DNA from: Symbiodinium natans
Taxonomy: Eukaryota; Sar; Dinophyceae; Suessiales; Symbiodiniaceae
Length of the DNA stretch: 64,000 nucleotides
Assembly (NCBI GenBank): GCA_905221605.1
Contig: CAJNDS010002402.1
Span: 310,001-374,000 of the forward strand
Direction: 5' to 3'
Part shown: positions 23,323 to 34,734 of the stretch, in pieces
Layout: the number at the start of each line of letters is the position of its first letter
Numbering within the stretch: position 1 is the stretch's first letter
Made by a program: the position numbers and the translations under genes
Notes under the pieces: model-generated
Seen by the model: only the letters and a program-made list of their open reading frames with translations
Told to the model about the DNA's origin: nothing
Database searches by the model: none

Positions 23323-23850
23323 ATGGGTCGCAGTGACAAAGTCAAGGGTCCACCAGAGATCTCACTGGAGCGGCTGCGCAGTCTGCCGGCCGAAGAACAG
23401 TCAGGCAGCTGGAAGCTTTACAAGAAGCTGGGAGGGCGGCGCCGATGCCTTCCGAAGTCTGTTGTGGAGGAATTCTTGCTAAGAAGCACGCTGGGTCCAG
23501 AAGTTGTCAAGAGCATTCTCGACACTGCTCTCACTGGTGACGCTGGAGACGATGTGGATTTCGAGTGCTTTTGCGTTGCCTGCCGCCTGGTAGCGCAGAT
23601 GCAAGAGCTCGGGCATTTTGCTTCCATCTCCGACGTCCCGGCCAACCCTCCTTACTTTGCAGAGGAGCATGAGGAGCAGGCCGCAGAGGACAAGGGGGAG
23701 GAGCAGAAATCTGAGTTCGACTTCGAAGGCGTTGCCTTCGGCGTGATCTCGCAAGGCCTGCGTTTTATTTGTGATTCTCTGCTAATCGTCTTCCTGCTAC
23801 TCCCCTTCCCACAATTCGAAACACGAATGCGTAAATACATGCATACGTAA
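23323..23850 (+). CDS. Exon with EH/EF-hand-like helical domain (partial gene)
   Basis: The frame begins with ATG at 23323 and is protein-like to about codon 140. Residues ~28-100 follow the pattern of an Eps15-homology domain: a helix with Leu-Tyr-Lys-Lys-Leu, the loop GGRRRCLPKSVVEEFLL (the EH position for an added helix before the second EF-hand), SxLGPEVVKSIL, then an acidic turn and DFECFCVACRLVAQM matching the C-terminal EH helix. EH domains bind NPF peptides in endocytosis. The canonical calcium-loop acidic residues are mostly missing, so calcium binding is doubtful. A Glu-rich linker follows, and the frame then probably runs into an intron near 23730-23760. The rest of the gene is not found; a large microsatellite starts 130 bp downstream. 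Confidence 0.45.
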   Translation: MGRSDKVKGPPEISLERLRSLPAEEQSGSWKLYKKLGGRRRCLPKSVVEEFLLRSTLGPEVVKSILDTALTGDAGDDVDFECFCVACRLVAQMQELGHFASISDVPANPPYFAEEHEEQAAEDKGEEQKSEFDFEGVAFGVISQGLRFICDSLLIVFLLLPFPQFETRMRKYMHT

Positions 23851-23983
23851 CTATGCTACTTGATATAATGTAGAAAGTTGCGTATGCCTATATCATACAT
23901 GCATACATACGTATGAAGTGTCTTATATGTGCACGAAGAGGCCGGAGGTTGAAGCTACTACGTGAGTGTGAGGCAGGCATGTG

Positions 23984-24252
23984 TGAAAGAAGAAAGAACG
24001 AAAGAACGAAAGAACGAAAGAACGAAAGAACGAAAGAACGAAAGAACGAAATAACGAAAGAGCGAAAGAGCGAAAGAGCGAAAGAGCGAAAGAGCGAAAG
24101 AGCGAAAGAGCGAAAGAGCGAAAGAGCGAAAGAGCAAAAGAGCGAAAGAACGAAAGAACGAAAGAACGAAAGAACGAAAGAACGAAAGAACGAAAGAACG
24201 AAAGAACCAAAGAACCACAGAACGACAGAACGACAAAACGAAAGAACGAAAC
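23984..24252. repeat. 8-bp tandem repeat array GAAAGAAC/GAAAGAGC
   Basis: About 33 units of eight bases. Units ending AAC come first, then a block of about ten ending AGC, then AAC units again, with decayed units at the right end. As eight is not a multiple of three and the unit has no stop in any frame, all frames on both strands stay open; the resulting Lys/Glu/Arg or Phe/Ser/Leu repeats are artefacts. Confidence 0.95.
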
Positions 24253-24261
24253 TAGAGAGGT

Positions 24262-24428
24262 CGATACATAGATATACAAGTGTGTGTATATACATATAGA
24301 TACACACACACACACATATGTATATATATATATAATATTAATATATAGTAATATATACGTACATACATACATACATGCATACATACATACATACATACAT
24401 ACATATGCACATATATATATATATCTAG
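24262..24428. repeat. (CATA)n / (TA)n / (CA)n compound microsatellite
   Basis: Directly adjoins the GAAAGAAC array and consists of CATA, TA and CA runs. Very AT-rich, with cruciform potential. Confidence 0.9.
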
Positions 24429-24429
24429 G

Positions 24430-25535
24430 TATCATTAATCTGTACCTATATGTACGTGTAGATGTATGCGTATGGCCGCCATGTTAGGATACTCTTGCTC
24501 CTGAGGTCCAACTCAGCCAACAAGCATTCCGATTGGGGAGGTGGACGCGGGAGCGTCAGCGGCACCAGTGCCAGGCACATGGGGGTGTTTAAAGTTAGGT
24601 TCCCCTTCGGCCTCTCTATGGTTTCCTTCAGAGTTCTTCAGAGGGGCATTTTCTCGCACTGCTCCGGGGCCCTCTGCCACCCCCCCCCCCCCATGCGACC
24701 CTCGAATGGCAGCCTGTTGCATTCCCGATACAGGGACCATACCTTGGAAGATGGCCTAAATTGTGACTGGCCGCGAAGTTGCAGCATGATGACACCCGTG
24801 GACCGGCAGCAAGGGCTGGAAAACCAAGTCAAAATACGTCTTTCGCGGAAAGCCCTCCACAAAAGCAAGTCGTCCTGTAGACTTAGACCTGCTTCCCCTC
24901 GTCCCAGTGTAGTACATCTACTCTGAAACACCAAACCCCTGCAAAGAAGGAAAACAGGTTGTCCAGGCAGCCATGACGGGCCAAATCCCTACAAAAAGCA
25001 TCTGGCCTCGCAGGGCCCATTCAGCTGCTCAGGATCCGCGTAGGATTCAATTCCGGATCAAAGTGCTGGTACGGGGAGAAGGATTCTTTTGCATTCCATT
25101 CGTGATCTCCGCACCGGATGCGGTTATCGAAGTCATGGAAACACTGTTGTGACAGTGCCTGTTTCACGGCAATGGTAAAAAGGTAGCAGGTAGCTGCCTG
25201 ATGCTTTGTGGCAGTGTGCGAGGTGCCCAGACGCATCGTGAGTCGACGCGTTACGCAAACGATTCCTTCTCGGCAAGGCAGGGTGCCAAGGCGCTGATGT
25301 TGCCTTCGTTTCCTTTTGCAGAAGCCAGGTTTGCTGGCAGCTCTGCCGTCATGGAGGCGACCTTCAGTGGCTTGGCCACAAATTTGCTGTGTCTTCCTGA
25401 GCTTTTTAGCAGCTGGCCAGGATGCCAGACTTGGTTTCTGTGGTAGGTGGCGGAGTGGAACCTGCGGATCCCAGGCGATTCCCTCGCTTGCTGTAGGCTT
25501 CTGACAGTCGCGCCCCCCCATTGTGCATCGGACTC
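24430..25535. other. No recognised gene
   Basis: Both strands carry open frames (the longest on the minus strand, 25021-25665), but none has a motif and they overlap each other. A run of about eleven C lies at about 24681-24692. I see nothing I can support as a gene. Confidence 0.4.
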
Positions 25536-28170
25536 CAGGCTGGCCCGGCTCGAGCGCGAGCTGGTCAAGTGCAGAAGGGAAGTTGAAGTCTACTTGGCCG
25601 AGAAGGCACGCCTCGAGGAGCACAGCAATGCTTTGAAAGTGAGTTTTGATGGATGAAATGGCCACTCGATTTCATTCCAACGGGGGGCTTGCACGTAGGG
25701 ATGTTGCTTGCTCTACTCTTCGGCATGTGCTGAACATGCTACAGCAGTGGAAGTGGCCGTACGTCAGCATCTGGCCCAAGATGTTTGCAAGCTTGCGGAA
25801 GACGTTGCCGAACAAGACTCTTGTTGGCTTACTCCGCGGGAGATGCACCCTGCCAGGGCCCTAGAAGCAAAGGGACGTGCAGAGATGCACATGCGCAACG
25901 TACCGGAAGAACAGCTCAGGAATATTATGTTTCACAGAACCAGGCGGCACTCCACAATGCCGCCAGGAATCGACAGCCAATGTTGTTGAAAAAACTGATT
26001 CAGTCCAGATGTGATCCGACGCAGCGTGACAAGTTTGGCCGGATCCCTTTGTTCGCGGCAGTGTTGAACTCGGAATCTTTGGCCAGTGGTCCATCCCCAG
26101 AGCAGCAGGGCTGCGTGGACATTCTCCTGCAACATGGATGCTGCATTAACTCTGTGGATTCGCATGGCCGGAGAATAGTGAACTACCTGGAAGAACTCCA
26201 TATGCCCAAGTACAAGAGCGTGGCTATGCTGCTAAAGCAGATGAGGCTTCCGGGCGAAAGAGAGAGAGAGAGAGAGAGAGAACCCCTTGCCGAGTGAAGA
26301 CCAATTCGCAACACGCATGCCCTAAGCAGGTGTCCATGATTCAGAGATCAAGGAGAGACAAATAGAAACACACAGAGCGAATCAGCAATCAAGCATGCCT
26401 GCTCAGCCCCTGCCTTGTGTAAGCCCCACACTTGCGATCATTCTTTCCAAATAGTGGGTAGTAGTCTCCCCCTCCTCACCTGTTTGAAACAACCTTCCGC
26501 TCCAGAGAAGACTTGGATATCGGGGCGCTCATGGAAACGGAAAAGTATGGACAGTGGGACGATACCCCTTTGTTGCAAACTGAACATCCCGACGATGCTG
26601 TGTTCGGCAAGCATGCGCCATTTCAAGAGCTGGGGGGGGGTGGGGGGACCTACCCCTCCCCCCGAATGAAGGCAGTCTAACACCCATTCTTCAGCTTTTT
26701 CTGAGAAAGCGGCAATTCCCTGGTCGACCCTGGATTTCCCAGCGCATATGGATCAGAAGGAAAGAGAGCTCTCTGAGCGCCCAGCATCTTTAGCTCATTG
26801 AAAGGCAGACAGAGAGGAGATCGGAAGAGCTCACGAAGAGAAAAGCAGCAGCTTTGCATCAGCTCTTTTCTTCGCACCGCCTCTGCAGGAGTGCGTCCGC
26901 GGGCACACGTGGCGTCAAATCTGCCAGGGCACCAGCGCCTACAGCGTCTACAGAAGCGGCTCCTGTCCCGAGATGCGTCGAGGAGGTGGCCGCAATGTGG
27001 AGTGCGTGCCAGTCTCCATGGCAGGAGCTGCAGCTGCTCCACCAGGTGCCATGGCCCACCATAGTGCAGGATTCTCTAAGCGAATTGGCATCGCGATGTA
27101 TTGCGTGCTATTCTCCCGCCATAGCTGCCATCGTGTAGCTATCCTGTAGCCAAGTCTCAGATTCATTGCCAATAGCTCTACGTGGAGGATACTATGAGTA
27201 GCCTCATGGCAATCAGTAGTCCTGGTCACACGGTTAGCCGGTTGTCCTGGGTGGGAACAAGACAGCTCTGGGAACGAGCTCGCATAGTCCTAGCATTTTC
27301 CTAAGCTTTACCTTGGTAGCTCGGTCGTGTTGCGCAAAAATAATGTGTGTCGCACAGGTGCTGAGCCAGCCGCAACTGGCATTTGAAGCGCTGAAGATCT
27401 TGGATCGGGAGCCAGCCTTGAACTCCTCCCACTCCTGCCTACATACAGCAGATCCATTAACTGGACGCTCAGCTCTGCACGTAGCAGCGCGCCATGGCAA
27501 TGAGGAGAGCGCATCGAAGCTGTGCTGCTCTCTCCCTCTCTCCCTGTTTTGTGCTGCATTCCCATCTATTCGTGAAAGCATGAATGGAGGAGGTCGTGGC
27601 ATTCTTGCTGCAACGAAGGCATCTTGCTGCAGCCTCCAGTGCTTGTGTACGAGTATGTCTCAGTATGCGTGTGTGTCTCGGTGTGTGTGTGTGTGTGTGT
27701 GGAACTTGTGCAAGCAGCGAGCTGTTGTGAAGGTGCGACCCAACACAGACTGATATCGTGGGCAGAACAGCCCTGCATATTGCTGCCGTGGAAGGGCACG
27801 CAGCATGCAGCAGCTGAGATGTGCATACTGAGCAGTTCTGCAGTTGCTTCGCGACTTGCTGATCTTTTTCTGTTATCGTTTTTATCGTGCTGAGGTAAAG
27901 CAATCCTGCAGCATTTTTGCGAGGAACTGCACAGCGTAGATCCCTCAAGTTGCGGTGCTCGTCTGTATTCAAGCTGTGCTCAAGTCTTTGCACTCTTAGC
28001 TTGCAGGACGACGATGCCAGAGCAGCGCTCCTGGACAAGCAGGCCAGCAGTTTGACCATGGGCCCCCTGTTGCACGGAGTTCGCTCTAGTCAGGACTTGT
28101 TCTGCGAGACGGCATCGTCTGCAGCACTCCGAGAGCACCATTCTGGTGTATTCCGAATGCTGAGAGTACA
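25536..28170 (+). CDS. Coiled-coil and ankyrin-repeat protein, several exons
   Basis: Exon at ~25536-25640: heptad-type helix (contains LARLERELVKCRREVEVY). A second helical exon lies at ~25755-25850. Exon 25938-~26255 encodes ankyrin repeats: an ALHNAARNR block, then a GRIPLFAAVLN turn, then CVDILLQHGCCINSVDSHGR. Exon ~27358-27510 gives GRSALHVAARHGNEE. A short exon at ~27588-27650 carries VVAFLLQRRH. Exon ~27750-27810 gives GRTALHIAAVEGH. Exon ~28003-28165 continues in a helical frame. Ankyrin repeats bind proteins; no enzyme domain is visible. Exon borders are only partly fixed, because simple repeats ((GA)n at ~26257-26281, (GT)n at ~27680-27702) lie in the introns. The gene may continue into the coiled-coil exons further right. 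Confidence 0.6.
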
Positions 28171-28191
28171 CCAGGACATGCGTATTTCCCA

Positions 28192-28416
28192 AATTAGGGG
28201 TACCCCTTTTATACTCCAAATAGAGTAGAATCCCCTTAAGTAGGGGAAGCCCCGAAAAGGTACCGCTGTCTTCAGAACCCCCCACATGTTCTTGGTGTTT
28301 TGATTAGATTATTCTGAGGGATGCTTCAGCGAGTTCGGGCCGATGGGTGACAAAATGGGGGTTTACGAAAATAGGGGACCCCTTATATCGACCCCAAATA
28401 GTGGGATCCCCTTATC
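28192..28416. repeat. Two copies of a GGGG/CCCC-rich dispersed element
   Basis: Copy a (28192-28255) and copy b (28356-28416) share the order GGGG-ACCCCTT, CCAAATAG, ATCCCCTTA. Copy b and an inverted copy at 54099-54176 share GGGGGTTTACGA and ACCCCAAAT..GT.GGATCCCC. The element is short and quasi-palindromic, like a MITE or other non-autonomous element. No flanking target duplication was identified. Confidence 0.6.
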
Positions 28417-28882
28417 GGACACGCCCAGCTCACCCCCTTGGAGGACCTTGGCGCCTGGCCGCTCGAGAGTGAGCCATCTGAGCAAGAGCCGGCGCCACCG
28501 GGATTTTTCCTGCACTCAGACATGTCGCCGGCGCCAGGGACGCTTCATGAGCTCCTGGTGCCAAGCTCACCTTTACCTTGCGGGTCCAAGAAGGGAGGAC
28601 GTGGAGAGCAAAGCGGAAGATCGCAAGAGGCCGGCGCTTGAAGCCAAACTCATTGCAACGATCCTGCGACATGTCTCATAGCCGCGTGGGCAGTGCGCCA
28701 TTCCTGCGACAGGCAAAGAGAGCTGCCCAAGTTTCCATGTCAGAGCCGGCGCGGGCCATCGAAACTGAGCGGTCTCAGCCGGGAGTCTTTCTGCGAAAAG
28801 AAGGATGCGGAGAACTAGAGGCCGGCTTGCCAAGAAAAAGCACCAAGTACTTGCCCCGAACTCGCGGACTTTAGCATCTCCA

Positions 28883-31330
28883 GGTTCGCCAGGAGACCAA
28901 AGTGCTTGACGAGATAAAGAAGCTCGGGAGGATGCTTGAGCAGCAGCAGGCTCGACAAGCAGTCCTGAACGCTATGGCTGCCATTGTAGGGTTGGCTGAA
29001 GAGACTGAGCCGAATGAAAGTCGCCATGGACATGACACTCCTACTGCATGCCAATCATGCACGCCACGCAAGTGGGTCCATGCTTTGATTGAGCCATTTT
29101 CCTGTTAAATTGGAAGCGTGCGTGCACGAGCACACCTTCAACAGCTTGCCATCGTGCAACTTCTGTGCCGAACCAGTTTCTTGATGCTTCCTCTTGCTCC
29201 CTAATGAGCACTTTAAGCAGAACCGAGCCGTGTGCCTAGACTAGAGCCCGTTGCCCAAAATCAGCCTTATTCCTTGTGAGTCCTTTTCTTGCCCCATTCA
29301 GTGTTGCATGCCAGCGCTGCACTGCGACAGCGCTGTCTTATGAATCTGAATGGGGATTGACATGGAAACACAGTGGGATGTGTGAGTTACCTTGATCAAC
29401 ACACTCCTGCTTTCTCCTAGCACTGTGGAGGTTGAGTCTTGGCGACTGCAATAGAAACACTTGTATTGCTGTTTCATGTCTCAAATTCTGTGTAGTATCT
29501 CCAACGGTGCCGGAACGGATGACTCATATTTGCTGCAGCTAGCCGATGGAGCTATCCAGGGTTCCGTGCCTTGTGGTGCGTTCGTGCCTCGCGAGGCAGA
29601 GATGTCTGCGTTGAAGGAAAGCATGCAACATGTGCTCAGCTCCTTGGAGATGAAGGCCAGGCCGACACACAATGTGGGATTCCTGCTGATCACCGAGGCT
29701 AGTCGTTTTGGATGAGCCAGCCCTTGCAGGCAGATGCGGGCCAGCTCAGCAGCTTGCAACACAGCCTTCAAACACTTTCGGCGGCGCTGCCAGACAAGGT
29801 CAGGGCATTTTGCTAAGCACGTCATGAGTGCACGACCTCCCAATGTGAAGAGAAGATTAGCAGACTGGCCTGCTGCCACCCTCTTCTACCATTTTCAGAG
29901 TGAAACAGATGTGAAAGGCCGATGCTGGTCGCATTCATACCCTTCAGCAACAACTTTCGCATCTCACCAGAACCGTCAAGCAGAAGGCACTGGCTGTATT
30001 CACAGTCTCAAACCATGGCTACCTGTGCATGTGAATCCTTGTGACGGGACTCCGGATGCAAGCCCAAGTTTGAGGCCGATCGGGATGACGTCGCGGGGCA
30101 GGAGCATGTCCAGAAGGCCTGCGGCCGATGCAGCCGATCACACGCCCAAGTTGTTTTTTCAAGCCTCCACCCTAGAAAAAGTATTGGCAGCCGTTGCGAC
30201 CTGTCGAATCCCTCGAAATCCTTCGAGTCTGTCGTGGGCGCGTTGCTTGGGTGCCCTTCGCGTGAGGTCTCAGAGCGAATTAGCACCCTGCAAAGTGAGA
30301 GCATGGAGCTAAAGGCGGCGCTCGCGCACAAGGCTGCGTTGAAGTTGAGGCTTGACGCGAGTGATGCATGTGCTGACAGTGGGCTGGTCCAGGCTGATGC
30401 CGCCGTGCTGCAGAAGGAGGCGTATCGTTTGGAGCTCGCACTGGAGCAGAAGGCCCGCTGAGTGCGCTTGTTGCTGGCTTTCGTGGCCCATAAATCGCAG
30501 GCTGAAGCCGAAGAGATTAGCACGCTGCGCCAGAAGCTGGACCAGCTTCAACATGCTCCTGCACCTGTGGATCACGAGGCCAGGAGGCGGTCCTTGAGAG
30601 GTCATTCGGCTGTGGCACCTGCACGGAGTTCCTGCTTGTGTGCTGATACAGGTTGCTTCGTGCCTGCACTCTCGCTAGATTCCACGTAGTGGTAGCCTCA
30701 TTCCGGAAATCTCCGGAAAGCCGCAAATACTCCTTCTGTAAACCAACACGACGACAAAACCTAGTTTGGACTGAATGTTATTCTAGCCTTTGCTGAGCTC
30801 TTGCGGGTGCCCATGTGAGGCTGACATGTCTGAAGTCAAGATGAAGCAACATGAGCTGCAGTGCAGCGTGCAGCAAGTGCTGGGCACCTTGGAGATGAAG
30901 GCCTCTCTTCACAGAAACTCCGCGGGGGTGGGGGATGAGCGGGTGCGGGAGGGGCTTGCCGCTGGCGAGGGCAGCATTTCGGGTGGGACAGCCTCTGGTA
31001 GGCAGATGCAGACAAGCTCGCCAGCCTGTCCGCGGCACTGGAAGACAAGGCCAATGCCTTCTTCAAGTCCTTTTTTTGAAGACGCACACTCCAGCCTGTC
31101 CAGTCCAGGACGGTCGCGAAACTGACCTGAGAGACAAGATGTTACACATTCACTGTCAAGAAGCTGCATGAGGCGATGCACAGCTGATACAGCCTGTCCT
31201 TCACAGGCGGGATGCAGCACAGTCCTGGCCATGCAGCAGAAGTTGCAGCAGCTGGCTGCCATCTTCGACGAGAAGGCCGGACCTGTTGAAGTACCGGATG
31301 CCCAGCAAAAAACGGGGTTTTGAGCTGTGG
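28883..31330 (+). CDS. Scattered coiled-coil exons with a repeated motif
   Basis: Protein-like helical exons at ~28883-28990 (ETKVLDEIKKLGRMLEQQQ), ~29599-29670, ~30262-30360, ~30388-30458, ~30825-30910 and ~31206-31323. Several end with the same motif: LSSLEMKA (29.65 kb), LGTLEMKA (30.9 kb) and AAIFDEKA (31.27 kb), preceded by a Gln/Met/Val helix. This suggests a repeat unit of about 25-30 residues multiplied by exon duplication. Known coiled-coil proteins of this kind are structural or cytoskeletal; no function can be assigned. Splice joins were not resolved. The series may be the 3' continuation of the ankyrin gene. Confidence 0.45.
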
Positions 31331-34300
31331 GGCTCGAGTTGTTCGACAGAGGGATACGCAGGCGAGACGTAGCAGCATCACAGGAGGCTTTTATTTTCCA
31401 GAAGAAGGAAAGGCTGACAGATCTCCAAGTTATCTGAAGTTCACAGCAAATTTAATGGCATGAGGCAGATGTCCTCGGCAGCCAGCCAGATTCCAGAGAA
31501 CGGGCCCGGCAGGCGCTCTGAGCTCTACAAGTGCCCTGAGATATTGAGATGCATCCCAATTCTAGCGTGCTGGAAGGCAGAGGACGAGCAGAAGCTGGAA
31601 GGAAAGGGTCAGAAGGCACAAGCTGGGCCTCTCGTGCCTGTTCAGGCTGGTCAGAAGAGTGCGCACACACACATTCAATTCTTTTGGCACTGGGCCTGTG
31701 CTTGGCATGCGGCTTATCTTGGCTTTGCGTTGCTGCAGGAGCAGGAGAGAAGCCTGCCACCCGAGACCTCTCCAAATTCGAGTTCTTCAAAGGTGCGGAA
31801 ACGTGTCTCGGCAGAATGAATCGAAGACCGTGTGCTGCAGAGGCTTGCTAAAGTGAACTCGCATTGACTAGGATGGGGAATCATGAGAGCACTTGGGAAG
31901 CGCAACATGACATCGCGTGCAGAGGTGGAAATCCTGGTGACAAGGGTTCCGAGAAGCCTTCGAAGACCTATGTTCTCTGACGCTTGGCACAAGACAGGCC
32001 TGCTTCTTAATCTTGAGACCTATACATCATAAGAAGAGGACAACCTCAAACAAGGGGTTCCCTGGCGTTTAATTGACTAATTCAGTGCTGCATAGATCCA
32101 ATCTTGGGAGGCCGAAGCACTCAGGCCAAAAAGTTGCCCAAGCCTGCCAAGCCAAACGAGACATTAATCAAGAAACTTTGTGGTGGACACTTGCCCAGAA
32201 CTCACCCAAAACAAGACATTCAAGCTGCATCTCTTTTCAGGGCGAGGGCACTCGAAATGAATGAGCTCCAGCAGCTAGATCTTTTAGTTTTAAGAAATCC
32301 TCCTGGATTTCTGAATTCCGTTTGCGGGCGTCAAGGGCCGCCAGCCAATCTCAACAAGACCTCGGATTCTGAAGACATGGCTTCTCTGGCTAGTGGGAGG
32401 GGAGGTCGTGGCGGAACCATCCAGTGAGGAAATCTAGGGTGTGGAATGCCGGAAAGGAAATCTGGATGGAACTCCTTAGCCAAAACAGTGCCGTCGTGGT
32501 CGTGGTATCATCAAAAGCCAGATTGCCAAATCGTAAGACTGTCTGACTGCCCGCGACTCTAAACATAGAGACCCGCTCGCTGCCATGACCCGAAGCTGAG
32601 GCGCGAGAGACCCTCGCACTGGCGAGCTCCTGAAGGGGCCTGCGCAGCTTGCCAGTCAAGTTGTTGGTGCGATTGTCAAGTTGCAAAGCATGTGAAGCAT
32701 GTGAAGCATGTGAAGCATGTGATTTACATGATTTACCTTGCCATCGGCAGCCCTCATCCAAGGCATGCTGCCCAGATCCGCCGCGACTGGGTCGGCGATC
32801 CAGAGGTCTGCCGCCTCGGACTTAGCAGCGACCTCGAAGCCATAGCGGATGCCGCAGAGAAGACGACGTGCTGGTCGAGCGCGGCGAATGCGGCCGCACG
32901 CCAGAAGACGACGTGCTGGTTCTCTCATATTTGATCTCGCTCAGCTCATGCTTTTCTTAATCTCTTGGCTTAGAGCCAGAATTCACAAGTTGGTGAGCCT
33001 TGGCCATTGCAGACATGGCCTGCAATGCCTAATTACGCAGATCGGACTTCCACCCTACACTCTTTGGTTAAACCTGAGAGATCCATGGCCCAGCAGTGGC
33101 CAACTGGTACAGCGTTTTCCGAGATTGCTCGGCATCGAATCTTTGGAAGAAGTAGTGAAAACGTGCGCATGAGGAGGCCAGGTGTTAGACGGAATTTTCG
33201 GCAGTCTTGCTGAGACAGTGCATGTTGGAGCTCTGAAACATCTGCAGGACGCAGCATCCGGACTTCAAGACCGCCTGCAAACCTTCCGGCTTCAGCGGCA
33301 CGCTCTCAGGCCCGAACTTTCCTAAGCTCATGAGGAGAGGTGGTGTGAAGCCCCAAGAGAACTATGCATGCAAATGGCCTCTTCATGCGCTAATCCTGTG
33401 AGAGCTGCCTTGTCCAGTACTCCTGGACAGTTGGGAGGTAGGCTCTCGCGCGATTCCTGTGGCGAGCGTTTCGCAATGAATGTGATATCAATATTATTTC
33501 GCCTTCATTCCAAGTTCATGTTAAACGTATTGAAACAAGGCGCATGGGAGGAAAATTGAAAACTCTAGTGGAATTGAAGCATGCTTTCTGTAGTCATAGT
33601 AGGGAAGGATTGCGACGTTTGTGCTGAGAATTTCGAAAATCATCTACATGCGGTTGCTGGCTTCAGTAAAGCAGTCTCAAGAAATCCAATCCCAACGCAA
33701 CAGTTCGCAGATGAACGGGCGATGTGATCAGCAAGTACGATACGGAGATCGACAGAGAACACACTTGACCATGAACCCCTGATCTATGTCTTGGATACTA
33801 TGTCTATTTTCTGAAGCTACTGCTACCTGACCCCTCTGCAGTTCTCATATGAATTCTTTTGGCGACGCGCTTTATGTGAGAAGCAGGCAGTGATGCCAAG
33901 AAGGATCTTGTGCGTTTTTTTTGCGTTATAGATCCCATCCGATAAACGCCAAAGAACAAACATGAAAGGAATGAGTGCCATCTTTGCAAAAAGGAGCGAA
34001 TAAGGACAACTTCTCTCAATGCGGGAGCCCTTCAGTCCCACAAGAACGGACTTTGCACTTTCTGCTCTGCCTTTCCCCAACACGCGCTGATCCAGGCAGA
34101 GTGTGTCCGAAAGTACGATGCACCCTCCCCTGCCCACTTTCTTGAAACCAAGAGGCCAGAGGAGGCTAGATAGTTTACATAGGTGCCCTCAAACTAGCTG
34201 GAAAACCCTCAAATCTCGAGGTCCCCCCTAACAGGGGCGACCTGCGAATTTTAACTCTGCAAGATGAATTGTATTAATAGGATTGAAGGATCCAGAGATA

Positions 34301-34680
34301 CTCCCGGCAGCCTTATGACACAGAAATACTCTTCGGGATTTTCTGAGGGATGCTGTGTGGGATTCTGTGAGGGGGATACTTCAGGGTCCCTAGGCCCCTA
34401 GACGAGAAACGTCCAAAGTTGAAGAAGGGGCGGCCAAAAAGCTTTCGGTGTCGTTGAGTGGGAGGAAGGGAAAACATGGGGAAGCCCATCCACGACGGGG
34501 AGTCCAATTCCGGGGTCCAGACTTGCAAAGTTTAATACAGATTACCTCGTTCCAGGTCGTCCTTACGACCTTAGGGTATGTGAGCAAGAGGGGTTGCAGG
34601 ACCACCATGTCGCAGGGGTAGGTCAGTGGAGGCGGTTTCTGTGCGAGGATGCAGCTTGCATCTTTGGGGGCGGATGCCAG
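31331..34680. other. Largely gene-poor interval
   Basis: Fragments with Lys/Glu/Gln-rich frames at 31390-31430 and 31575-31640 may be further coiled-coil exons. A 9-bp CATGTGAAG repeat (about three copies) lies at 32690-32720. From 33.45 to 34.35 kb the sequence is relatively AT-rich with no long frame in coding style. Confidence 0.4.
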
Positions 34681-34734
34681 CAGACTCTTCTCGAACGTTG
34701 ACTTCTCGCGCCAGCAGATTGAGGAGACTCTGAT

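Noticed and set aside
23888..24435. Long frames on both strands across the GAAAGAAC array (Lys/Glu/Arg-rich and Phe/Ser/Leu-rich)
   Set aside because: They arise only because an 8-bp unit without stops keeps every frame open; no non-repeat coding sequence is attached.
25021..25665. 214-codon minus-strand frame
   Set aside because: No motif, Cys/His/Arg-rich in the manner of chance frames, and it overlaps the start of a + strand coiled-coil exon.
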